From: Syncephalis plumigaleata
Taxonomy: Eukaryota; Zoopagomycota; Zoopagomycetes; Zoopagales; Piptocephalidaceae
Direction: 5' to 3'
Assembly (NCBI GenBank): GCA_025201365.1
Contig: JAIXMF010000001.1
Coordinates: 682,001 to 746,000 of the forward strand
DNA: 64,000 nucleotides
In this document: positions 28,254-39,979 of the stretch, in pieces
How positions within the stretch are numbered: position 1 is the first letter of the stretch
How the letters are laid out: every line of letters starts with the position of its first letter
Translations under genes and position numbers: made by a program
Notes under the pieces: generated by a model
What the model was told of the DNA's origin: nothing
The model's input: only the letters and a program-made list of their open reading frames with translations
The model's database searches: none

Positions 28254-29740
28254 ATGACGTTTAAACTATTCGGTAGGTTAACACGTCTAGTGGTGACTAT
28301 TATTAATAGACATGGAAACAATGCACCTATATATATAAATATTTACTGTTATTTGATTGTAGATATCGCTGTTAATCTCGTTGATCCCATGTTTCGTGGG
28401 ATATATCGCGGTAAACATGTTCATCTAGGTAATTATTATTGGTACTACTATTACTACTAATAGGATTAATTGTATGGTAAGATGATTTGAAACAGGTCAT
28501 AAAACGAGCCAAAGATATTGGTGTACATCATATGATGATAACAGGTGGATCATTGACGGAATCAAAAGAAGCATTGGTAATGGCAAGAGAAGAAGGTAAA
28601 CTAGCAACATCGATTGCTATTGATTATTAAGTAATAATCGATGTATTACAATAGATGGATTATACGCCACTGTAGGATGTCATCCAACACGTAGTCATGA
28701 ATTTGTCGATTATCCACAAGGAGACGATGCTTATTTAGCCGATTTATTACAATTAGCTCAACAGGGTCAATTAGAGGGCAAGATATTGGCCATTGGTGAA
28801 TGTGGACTTGATTATGATCGATTACACTTTAGTTCAAAGGAGCATCAACTAAAGTAGGATAAAGAAAGAAGATAACTAGTGCTAGTAGATGTTAATTGAT
28901 GGGAATGATAGATATTTTGAATGGCAATTCGATCTGGCTGAGAAAACGCAACTGCCGATGTTTCTACATATGCGAGCAGCAGCTACTGATTTCATCGATA
29001 TCCTTTATTTATATACACATACATATACATATTGAGTAAATAATCACGAGTTAATATCTTGAATGACATGAACACAGCTGATAAAACGACATCGACATCG
29101 ATTCACGGAGGGTGTGGTGCACTCGTTTACCGGCACCATCGAGGAAATGCAAGCGTGTATTGAACAAAGACTATATATTGGTCTTAATGGATGGTTAGTA
29201 GTAGTAATTATTCCTGGAATAACTCGTACTAGTATTGTATACTCACTACTGTATATAGTTCGTTGAAAACTGAAGATAATCTCAAAGTGGTAGCTGCCAT
29301 TCCCGAAGATCGTATTATGCTTGAAACAGGTTGGCAATATATATATATATCTCTTAATAATTCATAATTATTTTGAGCTGACAAGCATGAATGTAGATGC
29401 ACCATGGTGTGATATTCGATCAACACATGCTGGTCATCATTATTTGACAGGATTAGAATGGCCTGAAGCCAAGAAGAAGGAGAGATTCGAGATGGGCGCA
29501 CTAGTAAAATCACGTAATGAACCAATGGCCATGCGGTATGTTTGTTATTATAATTCACATTGATATGTTCTATTATATCAGCTTAGCTGACTCTTCTGTT
29601 TGTCTTATAGACAAGTATTACGTATTGTAGCTGGTGTACGTAATGTTACCGAAGAACATTTGGCACAAGTAGTCTATGAGAATACTTGTCGCGTATTTAA
29701 ATCAGTCAATAACTCAAGCGATGAGCCATCATCCACGTGA
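28254..29740 (+). CDS. TatD-family deoxyribonuclease, TATDN1 type
   Basis: Metal-dependent hydrolase with a TIM-barrel fold; relatives are 3'-5' exonucleases/endonucleases linked to DNA fragmentation and repair. About eight exons. It follows TATDN1 closely: [72 protein letters not shown], the metal-ligand box [62 protein letters not shown] and [19 protein letters not shown], then [19 protein letters not shown]. The canonical HxD of the first strand is replaced by NxxDP, as usual in TATDN1. No presequence. No frame break found. Length about 325 residues, slightly longer than the human protein. Confidence 0.93.
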
Positions 29741-30010
29741 TGAATGAATCGATTGCTTGGTAGCTTGATTGGTCGATGGATAGATGATAAAAGTGCTTGA
29801 AATGCATCGGCAAATGTCGGAATTACGTGTGGAGGTTGATTGATTGATTGAAACATCGCGCTGATTAAAATCGAATGGAGATTTTCTTCTTTTTTTCCAT
29901 TAACACGCCTGTCATTTATCTTTTTCTAACGTATTTTATAAGAATTTGTAAGCGTACTATTACGTGTTTACTAGTGGAATTAGTGTTAATTAAAGCAATA
30001 TATAAAGACC

Positions 30011-31075
30011 ATGTCTCCACCACCACCACCTACTTCTGGTAAACAGCGGGAAAGCGGTGCAGCCCGTCTATTGGGTTCTGGCACGTCGGGCATTCTAGAG
30101 CTGCTTATTTTCCACCCGGTAGATACAGTCGCTAAACGACTCATGTCTAATCAAACGAAGGTAGGTCGGCCACCGTGTAGTGTATTATGCTTGCACATAG
30201 TCTAACTAAAACACACGTAGCTATTTGGTGCCGGTGGCAGTGGTATGTCAGGTCTTAATCGCGTCATTTTCAGGGTAAGTATCAGTAATAATTAAGAAAC
30301 AATGGCATAGAGATGCATGTATATTAATTGCATTAATTGCATTAATTAATAGGACGCGGCAGCAATGCCATTGGGTCAACGCTACTTCTCGTTGTTCCCG
30401 GGTCTTGGCTTTGCCGCGGGCTACAAGATCTCCCAGCGTATCTACAAGTTTGGCGGACAGCCCTACGTTACCGACTATCTTAGCAAACATCATAGCGAAC
30501 AATTTAAACAGATGTTCGGCGATCGCAATGGTAAAACGATGATTCACGCAACGGCCGGCAGTCTCATCGGTGTCGGTGAAGTGCTACTACTTCCACTAGA
30601 CGTGTTGAAGATTAAGCGACAAACGAATCCGGAAGCATTCCGCGGTCGTAGCGCGTTTAGAATTTTCGCCGATGAAGGCTTCGCCCTTTATCGTGGTGGT
30701 ATGTGGACTGCCGCCCGTAATGCACCCGGTAGTTTCTCGCTATTTGGTGGTTCGGCATTCGTTAAGGAGTATGTTTTCGGTCTCGAGGACTTTTCCAAGG
30801 CCACGTTCTTCCAGAACTTCTGCGCGTCCATTGGTGGTGCGGTAGCCTCCATCACCGTATCGGCACCGCTCGACGTGGTTAAGACGCGTATTCAAAATCG
30901 TAACTTTGATTCACCCGAAAGTGGTATGAAGATTGTACGCGACATGATTCGCAAGGAGGGTATGGGCGCGTTCTTCAAGGGACTCGTACCAAAGGTGCTC
31001 GTAGTTGGGCCTAAATTAATCTTCAGCTTTACGATTGCTCAAGCACTTATTCCAATGTTCGGCAAATACGTCTAG
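30011..31075 (+). CDS. GGC1: mitochondrial GTP/GDP carrier (Ggc1 type)
   Basis: Six-helix inner-membrane carrier that exchanges cytosolic GTP for matrix GDP and affects iron handling in yeast. Three exons; the last (about 30355-31075) holds most of the protein. Three carrier signatures are present: FHPVDTVAKRLMSNQTK (about residue 37 onward), LPLDVLKIKRQTNPEAF and APLDVVKTRIQNRNFDS, each followed by the usual acidic/aromatic helix motif such as GMGAFFKGLVPKV. The N-terminal block GSGTSGILELLIFHPVDT and the RLMSN box are specific to the Ggc1 subfamily. Reading frame intact. The proline-rich start MSPPPPPTSGK is the first ATG and looks natural. Confidence 0.9.
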
Positions 31076-32011
31076 GTTTACTCATAAATGATTGAATATA
31101 TATGACTAGTATTGCTGTTACTGCTGTTATTGTTGTTGTTGTTTTACCGCTAAATTACATTTCTATATTGTTTGGTAAGCATCACTTGGTTATTTAAAGC
31201 AGTGTAAATTAAGCTAGTTGGTATCAGCATCAATATGAAAATGCGTGGTTTTCTTACATTTCAACTTTCGATTAGCTTTCTATTCTCTTCTTCATTTCCC
31301 GTAATAAACGGGGTATATGATTGCTACAATGGTTGAAACCGTGATTATGACTTAAAACAACGTGAAAGGGATGCGTTGGATAATTGTACATGGACATACA
31401 CGATACAATACGCTACAAAACAATGTAGCATTTAGTAGGCAAGACATTCAGAGTAACGGATGAATTGTCATGCCAACTACTTGTAATACTATCCGAGTAA
31501 AGAAGACCACACTTGCTCGACAGGCCCATATGTCATACACGAATGGTTATGCCCTAGTACCATTGCCATTTAATGGTATTGTTTTTGAAACAAGTGTTTG
31601 TAACCTACAATGATCAGAGGCAACTCCACGATAGGAGACAACCACATAGGAAAGAGGCTAAAACATCTTCATACAAAGTGTCGTCACTTGTACTCATTTG
31701 CCGAGTATCATGCCAGCTAGTTAAATGGCCGCATTGCCAACTACAATGCTCTTGTAGCTATTCTTATAAACCGCTAGTTGTTACTAGAGCCTTCTTCTTC
31801 TTCTTCTTCAGCATCTTCATCTTCATTTTCATCATCTTCATTCTATCAAATGATATCATAACAGCTGGTCTTATCCCTGATATTTTATCAATTTACACGA
31901 ACACACCTCATTATACATCGAAAATCTCATATCTTTGTTGTATTCATCATATTGTTTACTGCTGTGCAGTCAAGAACAAATACCTAGAAATCATACAAAA
32001 GAGCGCAAACC
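31076..32011. other. intergenic, 936 bp
   Basis: AT-rich spacer upstream of the tyrosinase with several TTG/CTT-triplet runs (about 31120-31145 and 31792-31815). An open frame across 31573-32109 overlaps the real start and gives an implausible Cys/His/Ser-rich peptide; not called. Confidence 0.35.
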
Positions 32012-34243
32012 ATGTCATCATTCACGATATTAAAAAATACCGCCTATCTAACCGCCGTGTTTACGGTGCTGGTCGTATTCACCAGCGGCGTGACATCCCA
32101 AACTGCTAGCAGGACTAGCCAATCCAATTCTACACTTTTGCCAACCTTGTCACAGGCTTCGGTGCAACCATCGTCTCTTCTACTGGGATCATCTCAAACA
32201 CCGCTATCCAGTCCGGCGCTGCCCACGCCATTGGCCAGTCTTGGTGTGGGTGGTACTGCTATCGCATCGGGCACTCCTACTGTACCCGTAAGTTCAGCGG
32301 TATCAACCTCGACACCAACTGGCGATCCGTCAAGCGCATTGCCAAAGTGTGAAGCCATACAGAAAAGAAACGAGATACGAGCACTTACACCTAAGCAACG
32401 TCAAGCATTCTTCGATGCTGTCAAGAAATTGCAATCAGGCCCGCAACCCAATAAATTCGACGAATTCGTCGGTATTCACAATAATGTGAGCAACTACGCG
32501 CACGCTAGTCCGGTATTCTTGCCGTGGCATCGTGCATTCCTCCACAAATTTGAACGTGCCCTTCAAGATGTCGATACCACGGTCACACTACCGTACTGGG
32601 ATTGGTCGTACGATTCGCAGGCACCGGAGGCCTCCGTCGTCCTTAGTGCCGAATACTTTGGCGGCAATGGTCGACCGGGAGATCAATGCCTGACCAATGG
32701 CCAGTTCTTCGAGTATCGCCCGTATCATTTGAATAAAGGATGTATAAGACGACAATTGACAAGAACAACGCGATCAACTCATTCCACTCGACCGAGGTGG
32801 TGCAACAGCTCATTACGAAAACAGATGATTTCCCCGAGTTTACTCGCAAACTGGAGAGTATAATGCACGCGCGTGTGCATATTGGTCTTGGCGGACATAT
32901 GAATACCATGCAGTCGGCGGTGGATCCAATCTTTTACCTGCATCACGCTATGATCGATAAGATCTGGGCAACATGGCAAAGGATTCACTCGCACAAGGCC
33001 AAATCGTACTCTGGTACGATGCGAGATGGCAGCAAGGCCGATGCAAATCATGTGATGCTACCGTGGAACGACCTTCGAGTACGCGAGGTATTCAGTACAC
33101 GTAATTTATGCTACGAATACGCGGAGTTGACCGAGGAGAAGTTAAAGGCCGGCTCTAGCGGTACAGAGAGTCAGCAGAAGGACTTGCCTCCACCATCCAT
33201 TGATGTGAAAAAGAATGCATTCAAAGTTTTCTTCTCTGACAAGCCATCCACTAGTAGTGATAAAGTGTTGCAGATCTAATGTCCAGCAATGGCACGCGAA
33301 ATGGCAACGTAGACAATGGTAAAATCCATGGTTTTACACCGATGAAAGATCTTAGCACGGGTGAAATATGCTTTTCGGCGGTGATAAGGAGAATCGTGGA
33401 TCTACCGGCACGCTCACTATATTCTTATCAATGGACAATACTACCACTACTGCTACCACTGCTACTACTCCACCTGCGGACAAGGTTGTCATACTTGAAG
33501 TCGTTCGACATGGCTCGAATGACACCAGCAATGTTACGGCCGACACGAAAACACCATTGCCCAACGGTACCGATCGTCATTCGTTAACACAACTACGTAA
33601 ACCGGAAGCAGTTACCGATGCATGGTTAAAAATGAACGGTCTAAACGAGACGGAAATCACGGCTATACGCAATAAGGAAGACAATCTCAGCGAGCTTTAC
33701 GTTAAAATCAATCTAATCGATCATTACGTGTCGCCGTCGGCACTTGGTAATCGTCCTGACTTGTTAACGAGTATTCTCGGCAAGAGTGACTCGTCGTTTA
33801 ACGCCGATTACGGACAGATCGCCATTAATGTACGCCTGCCCAAGGGACAAACCATGCAAAACCCGACACTTGCCGTGTCCAACATGCGTGCACTCGCCTC
33901 ATCCTACATGAACGCCGTTAAGAATACCGCGGCGGATAAACGTGAAGAATCGCAGATCACCATTAAGAAGGTCGAGGAACTCGTTGGTGTGATGCAGAAA
34001 TCCGATACAGACGACGTCATCACCAATCCCAACTATGCCGCTCGATCCGACTGGGGCGAGAGCTGGAAGGAGGGCAAGACTCTATGGCAGGCAACGAAGC
34101 TTCACGCATCCAATGGCAAGGATACGGTCAAGGCGGCTGACAGCGACGACAGCGGCGCTGCACCATCTCATCTTAAACAATTGTCAATCAGCGCCAGTAT
34201 GATGATTACAGTCATTGCATTCTTTATTCCAATGCTTGTTTAG
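32012..34243 (+). CDS. secreted tyrosinase/polyphenol oxidase, probably GPI-anchored
   Basis: Type-3 copper oxidase that hydroxylates or oxidises phenols, as in melanin synthesis. Intronless. It begins with a signal peptide (TAYLTAVFTVLVVFTSG) and a Ser/Thr/Pro-rich stretch to about residue 110. CuA-site histidines lie in FVGIHNNVSNYAHAS and VFLPWHRAFLHKFERAL; LPYWDWSYDS is a family motif. CuB is MHARVHIGLGGHM plus DPIFYLHHAMIDKIWATWQ. The roughly 320-residue C-terminal part is not a known domain to me; it has N-glycosylation sequons and ends with a hydrophobic tail (SMMITVIAFFIPMLV) typical of a GPI signal. Three one-base frame breaks (about 32754, 33276, 33367) must be fixed to join the parts. 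Function is firm for the central domain; GPI anchoring is inferred. Confidence 0.85.
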
Positions 34244-34365
34244 ATAAGAAAAAAGTCATTTGAATTTTATTTTAGATGTTATTATTTCTCTATGGAACTT
34301 GTTGCATACTCAACACACTAAAGCATTAGCATGCCATTCTATTGTTCATTAATAAATGTCGCTAC

Positions 34366-34397
<32 letters not shown>

Positions 34398-37300
34398 TCA
34401 TCGTGCTACCCAATTCCAATGTGTAATCTTGTAATGCATTCTAGTTTGTATAACGATACCCTCATCTGTATCACCATGATTGCATATTGTTCATTTTGAA
34501 CCAAGTAAGAAATAAACATTGATATCAGGATTATACTATTGGTTAGATAGAACGTGTTGCATTTACAATACAAGATAATAGACAAAGATGATGTATCAAT
34601 TGATGTACTCCTCAATGTGTCGACATGTTTGCACTACTTTGTCGTCCGAATGCTATCCTACTGCAACGAGACGCATGCATCTCTGGGCAGCGTCATGTTC
34701 ATTGTCGAAATCATCTGTACTCGCGCGTGGAATGATGTACAATAATGGAGATAATGGCATAATCATGCGTATTGGTCCTAGTCCGGAATTCTAGATTACA
34801 CGGTAAATGTTGCCGATGGCATTGGTATGATACCACTGGAATGGTTGCTTGCTTATGACGACATTACCTTGACCGGTATTGTCTTGGTGCTACGCCTGGA
34901 CCATCATTACTAATGGATCCATCAGCTTATTGATCATATGATTAAGCATAACGATACACCTGTGTATGCGCATAGAATCAATCAATGGTTTATGTCGTTC
35001 TTCCTTCATATCTCTCTTCATCTCTTCCTTCATCTCTTTATACGTATGTACATATGTATGTATGCGCATTGTGTATGTGTATGTGTATGTGTGTGTGTGC
35101 ATCCATCACTATATATTTTTCATTGCGTTATTGCATACTTTTCGACATCAACTTACTAAATGATGCCTATGTTAGAATGCGAGGGAAAAAACCAGTTTGA
35201 CACTAGTTTGCGTAAACGGCATGGTAGCATGCAGTTGAACTGCAACTGGTGTCATGAAATGGCATTCTTTTCGCTTAATCAAATCCATTGTCTAGATTTT
35301 GGGCGCACATCGTCAGCTATTAATATACCACACAAGTAGGACGAGTGTTTCCATTGTCCCGACAAAGCAAACAAACATACCATTGCCATCATCGCCACCA
35401 TCACCTTCATCACCTTCGTTATTACTTTCTATAATATCAAGCGAGCAAGCAATCCTTCATTAATTTCAATCTAATCACAACATTCTATTAGTCCACTACT
35501 TTAGCAAGTTTACCAGCATCAAGACATAATAGGTATACTAGTCATGCTATCATTAGCATATGTGTGGTATTATTGCACTCTACATACGATAGCCGTATCG
35601 GATGACCATTGCTACTCGTGTTATGTCAGGTTGAATCGATCATGTTGCAATGGTGGCGCTTGCTTCATTACTTTGCTCGCTTTCTCGCTTTCCCACCTTA
35701 CTTCACTTCTCTTCTTTTGCATGTTCCTTCCTTGTACTATACGTCTATCCCCTTTTTCCAGCATTGTTTTCCTTACTTTATCCGTCTTTATCACCGACAA
35801 TGGCAATATTAACTAATATTATCGTGCACATGACTCCTTTTCCGACCGAACTCCATATGCTGCCGCTAAAGAAAACGCTCTGCACCAAAGAGACTGCATG
35901 CATAACGGTCACGCGTTCAAGAAATGTCAGACAGAGAGAGAGAGCTGCGGTTGACATGTGCACAAGTGCTTTCCTAGCAGCACTACCCATCTACCTTCCT
36001 GCTACCATTAGCACGCGATGCTATTATGTACGTGATTGCATTCGGTATACTGTATTACTTACTCTCCCTCTCCCTCGTTCATTCGCTCTCTTTGGTGGTT
36101 GTTTGAATGAAATCTATGGTAATGCAAAGGAGAATTGATGGCATCGTCATAACGCGCTCCAGCCCGTAAAACTAATGGACAGGCAGTCGTACAAAGTTGA
36201 TTTTAAGAACTAATTAGCAGATCATGCTTGGCATATCTTAGTGCATGTTTCATATGCAGTCGATGCATCTTGCCAATTCCATTGTTATACTTGAATGTAT
36301 TTTCTACAATGGTAAAATGGTAGACCATTGTTGTGCTGACAGAGCGAGAAGAGACCAGAGAGAGCGAGATGTCATTGTGACCCTATTTCCCAATGCAGAA
36401 TACCACCGGCCAACTTCACTCGCTTATACTGAATTCAAAGTTGACACGCTTGTCTACGATGATTCTCATCATGCCTTTGCCTCCGCATTGCGTTTTCATA
36501 TGGCTTGCGGGAATGTGTGTATGTGTGCGTATGTGTATGTGCGTATGAACGAGTATGTGTGTGTGTGCGTGTATGTAAATGATACACTATTTTTATTGTA
36601 GAGATCTTGTTTTGCTGTTTGAGTATCATGCTGCTATGTCGCCTCTTCGGGTTTGCATCCTTTGCTGTTCAGCTAATTTTATCCAAATAATCAACATGCT
36701 GTCAATGTGCCGCACGTCATTACGGCAAAATACAATAGCATGGTATGTCGCAAGACATATACACGTACACACACTTACACAATACTTGCGGTAATATTTG
36801 GATTCGTGTGTGCATGATGTACCATTGCAATGCAATGCAATGGTCAGATATTATATATTAACTAGCTCGTTACCATCTTATGCTACTAGTTGTCCTATCA
36901 GTTTTATTTCAACGCAAACCTATCATCTACCATCCATCATCTACCATCTACACTGTCGAAGGGCAAAAACTCGAGTATGCATTCCCACAACAATTGGACG
37001 ACATTTTCTGCCACTGCTACCACTGCTTCTACTACTGCTATTATTGCTAATGCATCTGCCATTGCGGCTGCACGTACTCAATCTAGCGCTGGAATCCGTA
37101 AGTAGTTTTATTATTAGCAAGTTGCTTGATTATGCATACGCTATCTATTGTAAGGATGGTGGATGATGATATAGTGGTTACTTATGCACTGCTGAGACAG
37201 CGACAACGAGATATCTATTTTCCCATTTGCAATGCACATCTACTTGTGCATCTACATCTCTACTGCCACGTTCAAGTGCAACTTGACTTTCCCAACAATG

Positions 37301-37642
37301 TTAGCTGATACATCTAGCTAATTAGCTGACAGCTAGACAGACAAGCAGGCAGACAGACAGGCAGGTACTTATACCTGCACATATGCATATTATATATATT
37401 TATGTATTTATCTATTTATTCACGCACATAAATATAAATACAATCGTGTCGACCCTGCTCTCTACCAAAAGTACCATTATCCTTTTATTCGTTTATCCAT
37501 CCTTTGTCGTAACGCGCTAATCGTCCTCATTATTCTGTACTTTGTATAAAAAAACACGTCTCTAATTTGTGCCACAATTACTTCGCGCATCTGCCCTATC
37601 CTTAAACTATAATATCCGCCCACCTCCGTTCTAATAACAAGC
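34244..37642. other. gene-poor, low-complexity region, 3.4 kb
   Basis: No convincing gene. Contents include a (CAT)n tract at 34373-34402, GTAT/GT runs (about 35040-35100 and 36515-36575), repeated TCT/CTT-rich stretches, and many short motifs around CATTGCCA and CCATTG. Open frames of 60-160 codons occur on both strands but overlap each other and encode low-complexity Cys/Ser/Leu/His-rich peptides. A short Thr/Ala-rich frame at 36977-37098 followed by GTAAGT could be an upstream exon but could not be joined in frame. Confidence 0.4.
34373..34402. repeat. (CAT)n microsatellite
   Basis: About ten CAT units downstream of the tyrosinase gene. Confidence 0.9.
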
Positions 37643-38216
37643 ATGAGTGCCTCCTATTCATTAACCCCTTTACCGATTATTATTTATAGTACACTATCCA
37701 ATACCGCGTCAGCACCAACACCCTATTTCCGCGAAGAACCTAAAGAGGACGAAATGACCTTCTACCGTGCATCTCAAAATATCGAGGACTACGACGACAG
37801 CGATGGCGACTACTACGCTAACAATGAGAATTTTACTGTCCTTGTTCCTTCTGTGCCTCGCCACCTCGACCTGCGAATAGGGGAATTTCAATGCAATCCA
37901 TCGGTGCAGCAGTTGTCCCTCGACTTGAATTGCCATCGACCAGTGCAAATGAACTGCCACCTCTTCGTCGCTCTCCCTACAATAAGCTGCCACCAATTCT
38001 ACCGGGTGTAACTATCCTTCAGGCACAATCATCGAGACCACGCTATTTGCCGGTCGCCCCATTGCCATCTGGTAGGTACACCATTGCAACATTGATTCCT
38101 TTTCTTGTTGTTGTCACCCGTAATCTAACGTAGAATCATGCAGGATTTTAATACTCTCGCAAAGATCGTGCTCTTCTACCATGGTCGTCACTAAATACTG
38201 CGATGACCACCATTAG
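37643..38216 (+). CDS. possible hypothetical proline-rich protein (weak)
   Basis: Not recognised. ATG at 37643 opens a frame with coding-like acidic peptide (YFREEPKEDEMTFYRAS, then DYDDSDGDYYANNENF). After a one-base frame change near 37860 it continues into a proline-rich segment (LPPLRRSPYNKLPPILPGV, then RPRYLPVAPLPS). A GT-AG intron at about 38072-38133 then leads to a short last exon ending CDDHH at 38216. The composition differs from the surrounding microsatellite DNA, which is the main reason for calling it. The start, frame change and last exon are all uncertain; it may be a remnant. Confidence 0.35.
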
Positions 38217-39979
38217 TAATAGCCGATTCTTGTAACAAAAATATTCCGGTTCTCTTGCTCTTTTCTTTTTCGTTTTTTATTACTATTATTATTATATTAC
38301 TTTTTAGTTACATCTACTGCGTATCTCTATCCCATTTTTAGTTTCAAGTTAGTTCCATTTATTTGTTTGAATTGATTCCATTTAATCAGTTGAATTCCAC
38401 TTTCTCGTCATGCTTTACAATCTTGGCCTACACATTATTACAGATACATACATACATGTCTATGACAATACTCTGTTCATCGTTCCTGCCGGATATCATG
38501 ATGATTCCAAAAATATTATTGCTTCTCCTCCTCATACCATTACTACTACTATTACTACTACTACTATTAGTAGCATTAGTGGTATTATCCTCTTTACTCA
38601 TTGAAAGCCACCAATACTAATCCATAAGCGGGCATGTTCTGCATGAATTGTGCTGCGTCTGCACTTTGCAGCGAGTTATTCACACTTTGTGCAAGCGGTT
38701 ATTCTTTTTATTCTTTGCCTTTCTCTCTCTCTCTCTCTTCCTCTCTCTATCCTACAATAATTGATTAACAGCAGAATTGAGAACATACATGCACATATTA
38801 ATGCATGACATATGGATATTCTCTTACGCTCATTCATGCTTTTGACTTATGGATATTTCCATAACCTTGCCCTGCTATTCTACTCTACTCTTTCTAACGG
38901 AAATTGTTCAATCCTACCAATGAACTAAAATACGCTACGGATTACATGGTTTTCCCCCTTCTCTTTCTCTTTTACACTATGTTTCCGTAGCAAATTACGA
39001 ACAATAAATTTATTCTACATTCATTGATATAACCATTTCATTTATATATTTATTTATTTATATGATTTGTATACTTGTAACTATCAACTTGTTTCGTTAT
39101 CAATTGTTTATACAAAATGGTTTGTTCGGTGCTCCTCGATTATCTAAAGAATGCCAATTAAGGATAATCTCAACGTGGGAACGTCACCGTCATTCACTCT
39201 CCTATATCATCAACTATGTGCTTTTTCTGCATTGATTGATGCTGCATGCATACCATTACAATAACAATCAATCAAGCAATCAAGCAATTAGCCTAGTACG
39301 ACATATCCAAGACAATAGATGCCCTTGCCATTCACCTGGTTTACTAGCATGTTCCCCAATGTTGAATCTATTCACCACTGTCAATATGAAAGAATGCGAC
39401 CATTATCACATTCATGCAGCATTGTCGAGAATGACAATGGGTGATGATGATTACAATCAAGCTTGCATGCCAGCAATTTATAGAACGCTTAGAGGAGTTA
39501 GTAGTGCACCAATCATGATATTCGTTTCATCAAAGGTGCGAATGCACCAATAGGATAGTCGGTGTCTGTAACAGCCGATGCTAATCTCTCTCTGCCTCTC
39601 TCTCTGTCTCTCTCTGTTTGTCTGTCTGTCTGCCTTTCTATTTCTTCTTTCTTTTCTTGCTTCTTTCTTTCGCTCTTCATTGTGTGTGCTGTGTGTGTGC
39701 GTGTGTTTCCATTTCGCCCTGTAATGCCACATGATTGGGGAAACTTGTATTTCCATTGAAAATGTTCGCGCGCGCACAACTCCTTTTCTTCAATTTCCGT
39801 ATTTTACTGTTGTACACTTGAAGTATTCGTATTTCAAGCCTTTATTTGTATTAGTGTAGACGCTTCATTATCAGTACTATTTTGCTTCATATCATTATTA
39901 TTGTGAATCACATATATATACATACATATCTATATATCTATTTATCCATATAGATATCATTACGAACTACTAGGTTAGC
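38217..39979. other. intergenic, microsatellite-rich, 1.76 kb
   Basis: AT-rich DNA with an (ATT/ACT)n patch (about 38530-38575), CT runs (about 38725-38750 and 39583-39640) and a GT run (about 39680-39700). No supported gene; open frames here are low-complexity translations. Confidence 0.4.
39583..39640. repeat. (CT)n/(GTCT)n tract
   Basis: Imperfect CT and GTCT repeats on the plus strand, upstream of the methyltransferase-like gene. Confidence 0.8.

Noticed and set aside
31573-32109. 178-codon frame before the tyrosinase
   Set aside because: Overlaps the real start in another frame and gives a Cys/His/Phe-rich low-complexity peptide.
35544-36138. Several overlapping plus-strand frames
   Set aside because: All three frames are open because of CT-rich DNA; peptides are Ser/Leu/Phe runs.
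36245-36601. 118-codon frame
   Set aside because: Ends in a GT microsatellite translation (CVCVYV runs); no coding signature.
39478-39779. Arg/Glu-rich minus-strand frames
   Set aside because: They are translations of the CT/GT repeat tract.
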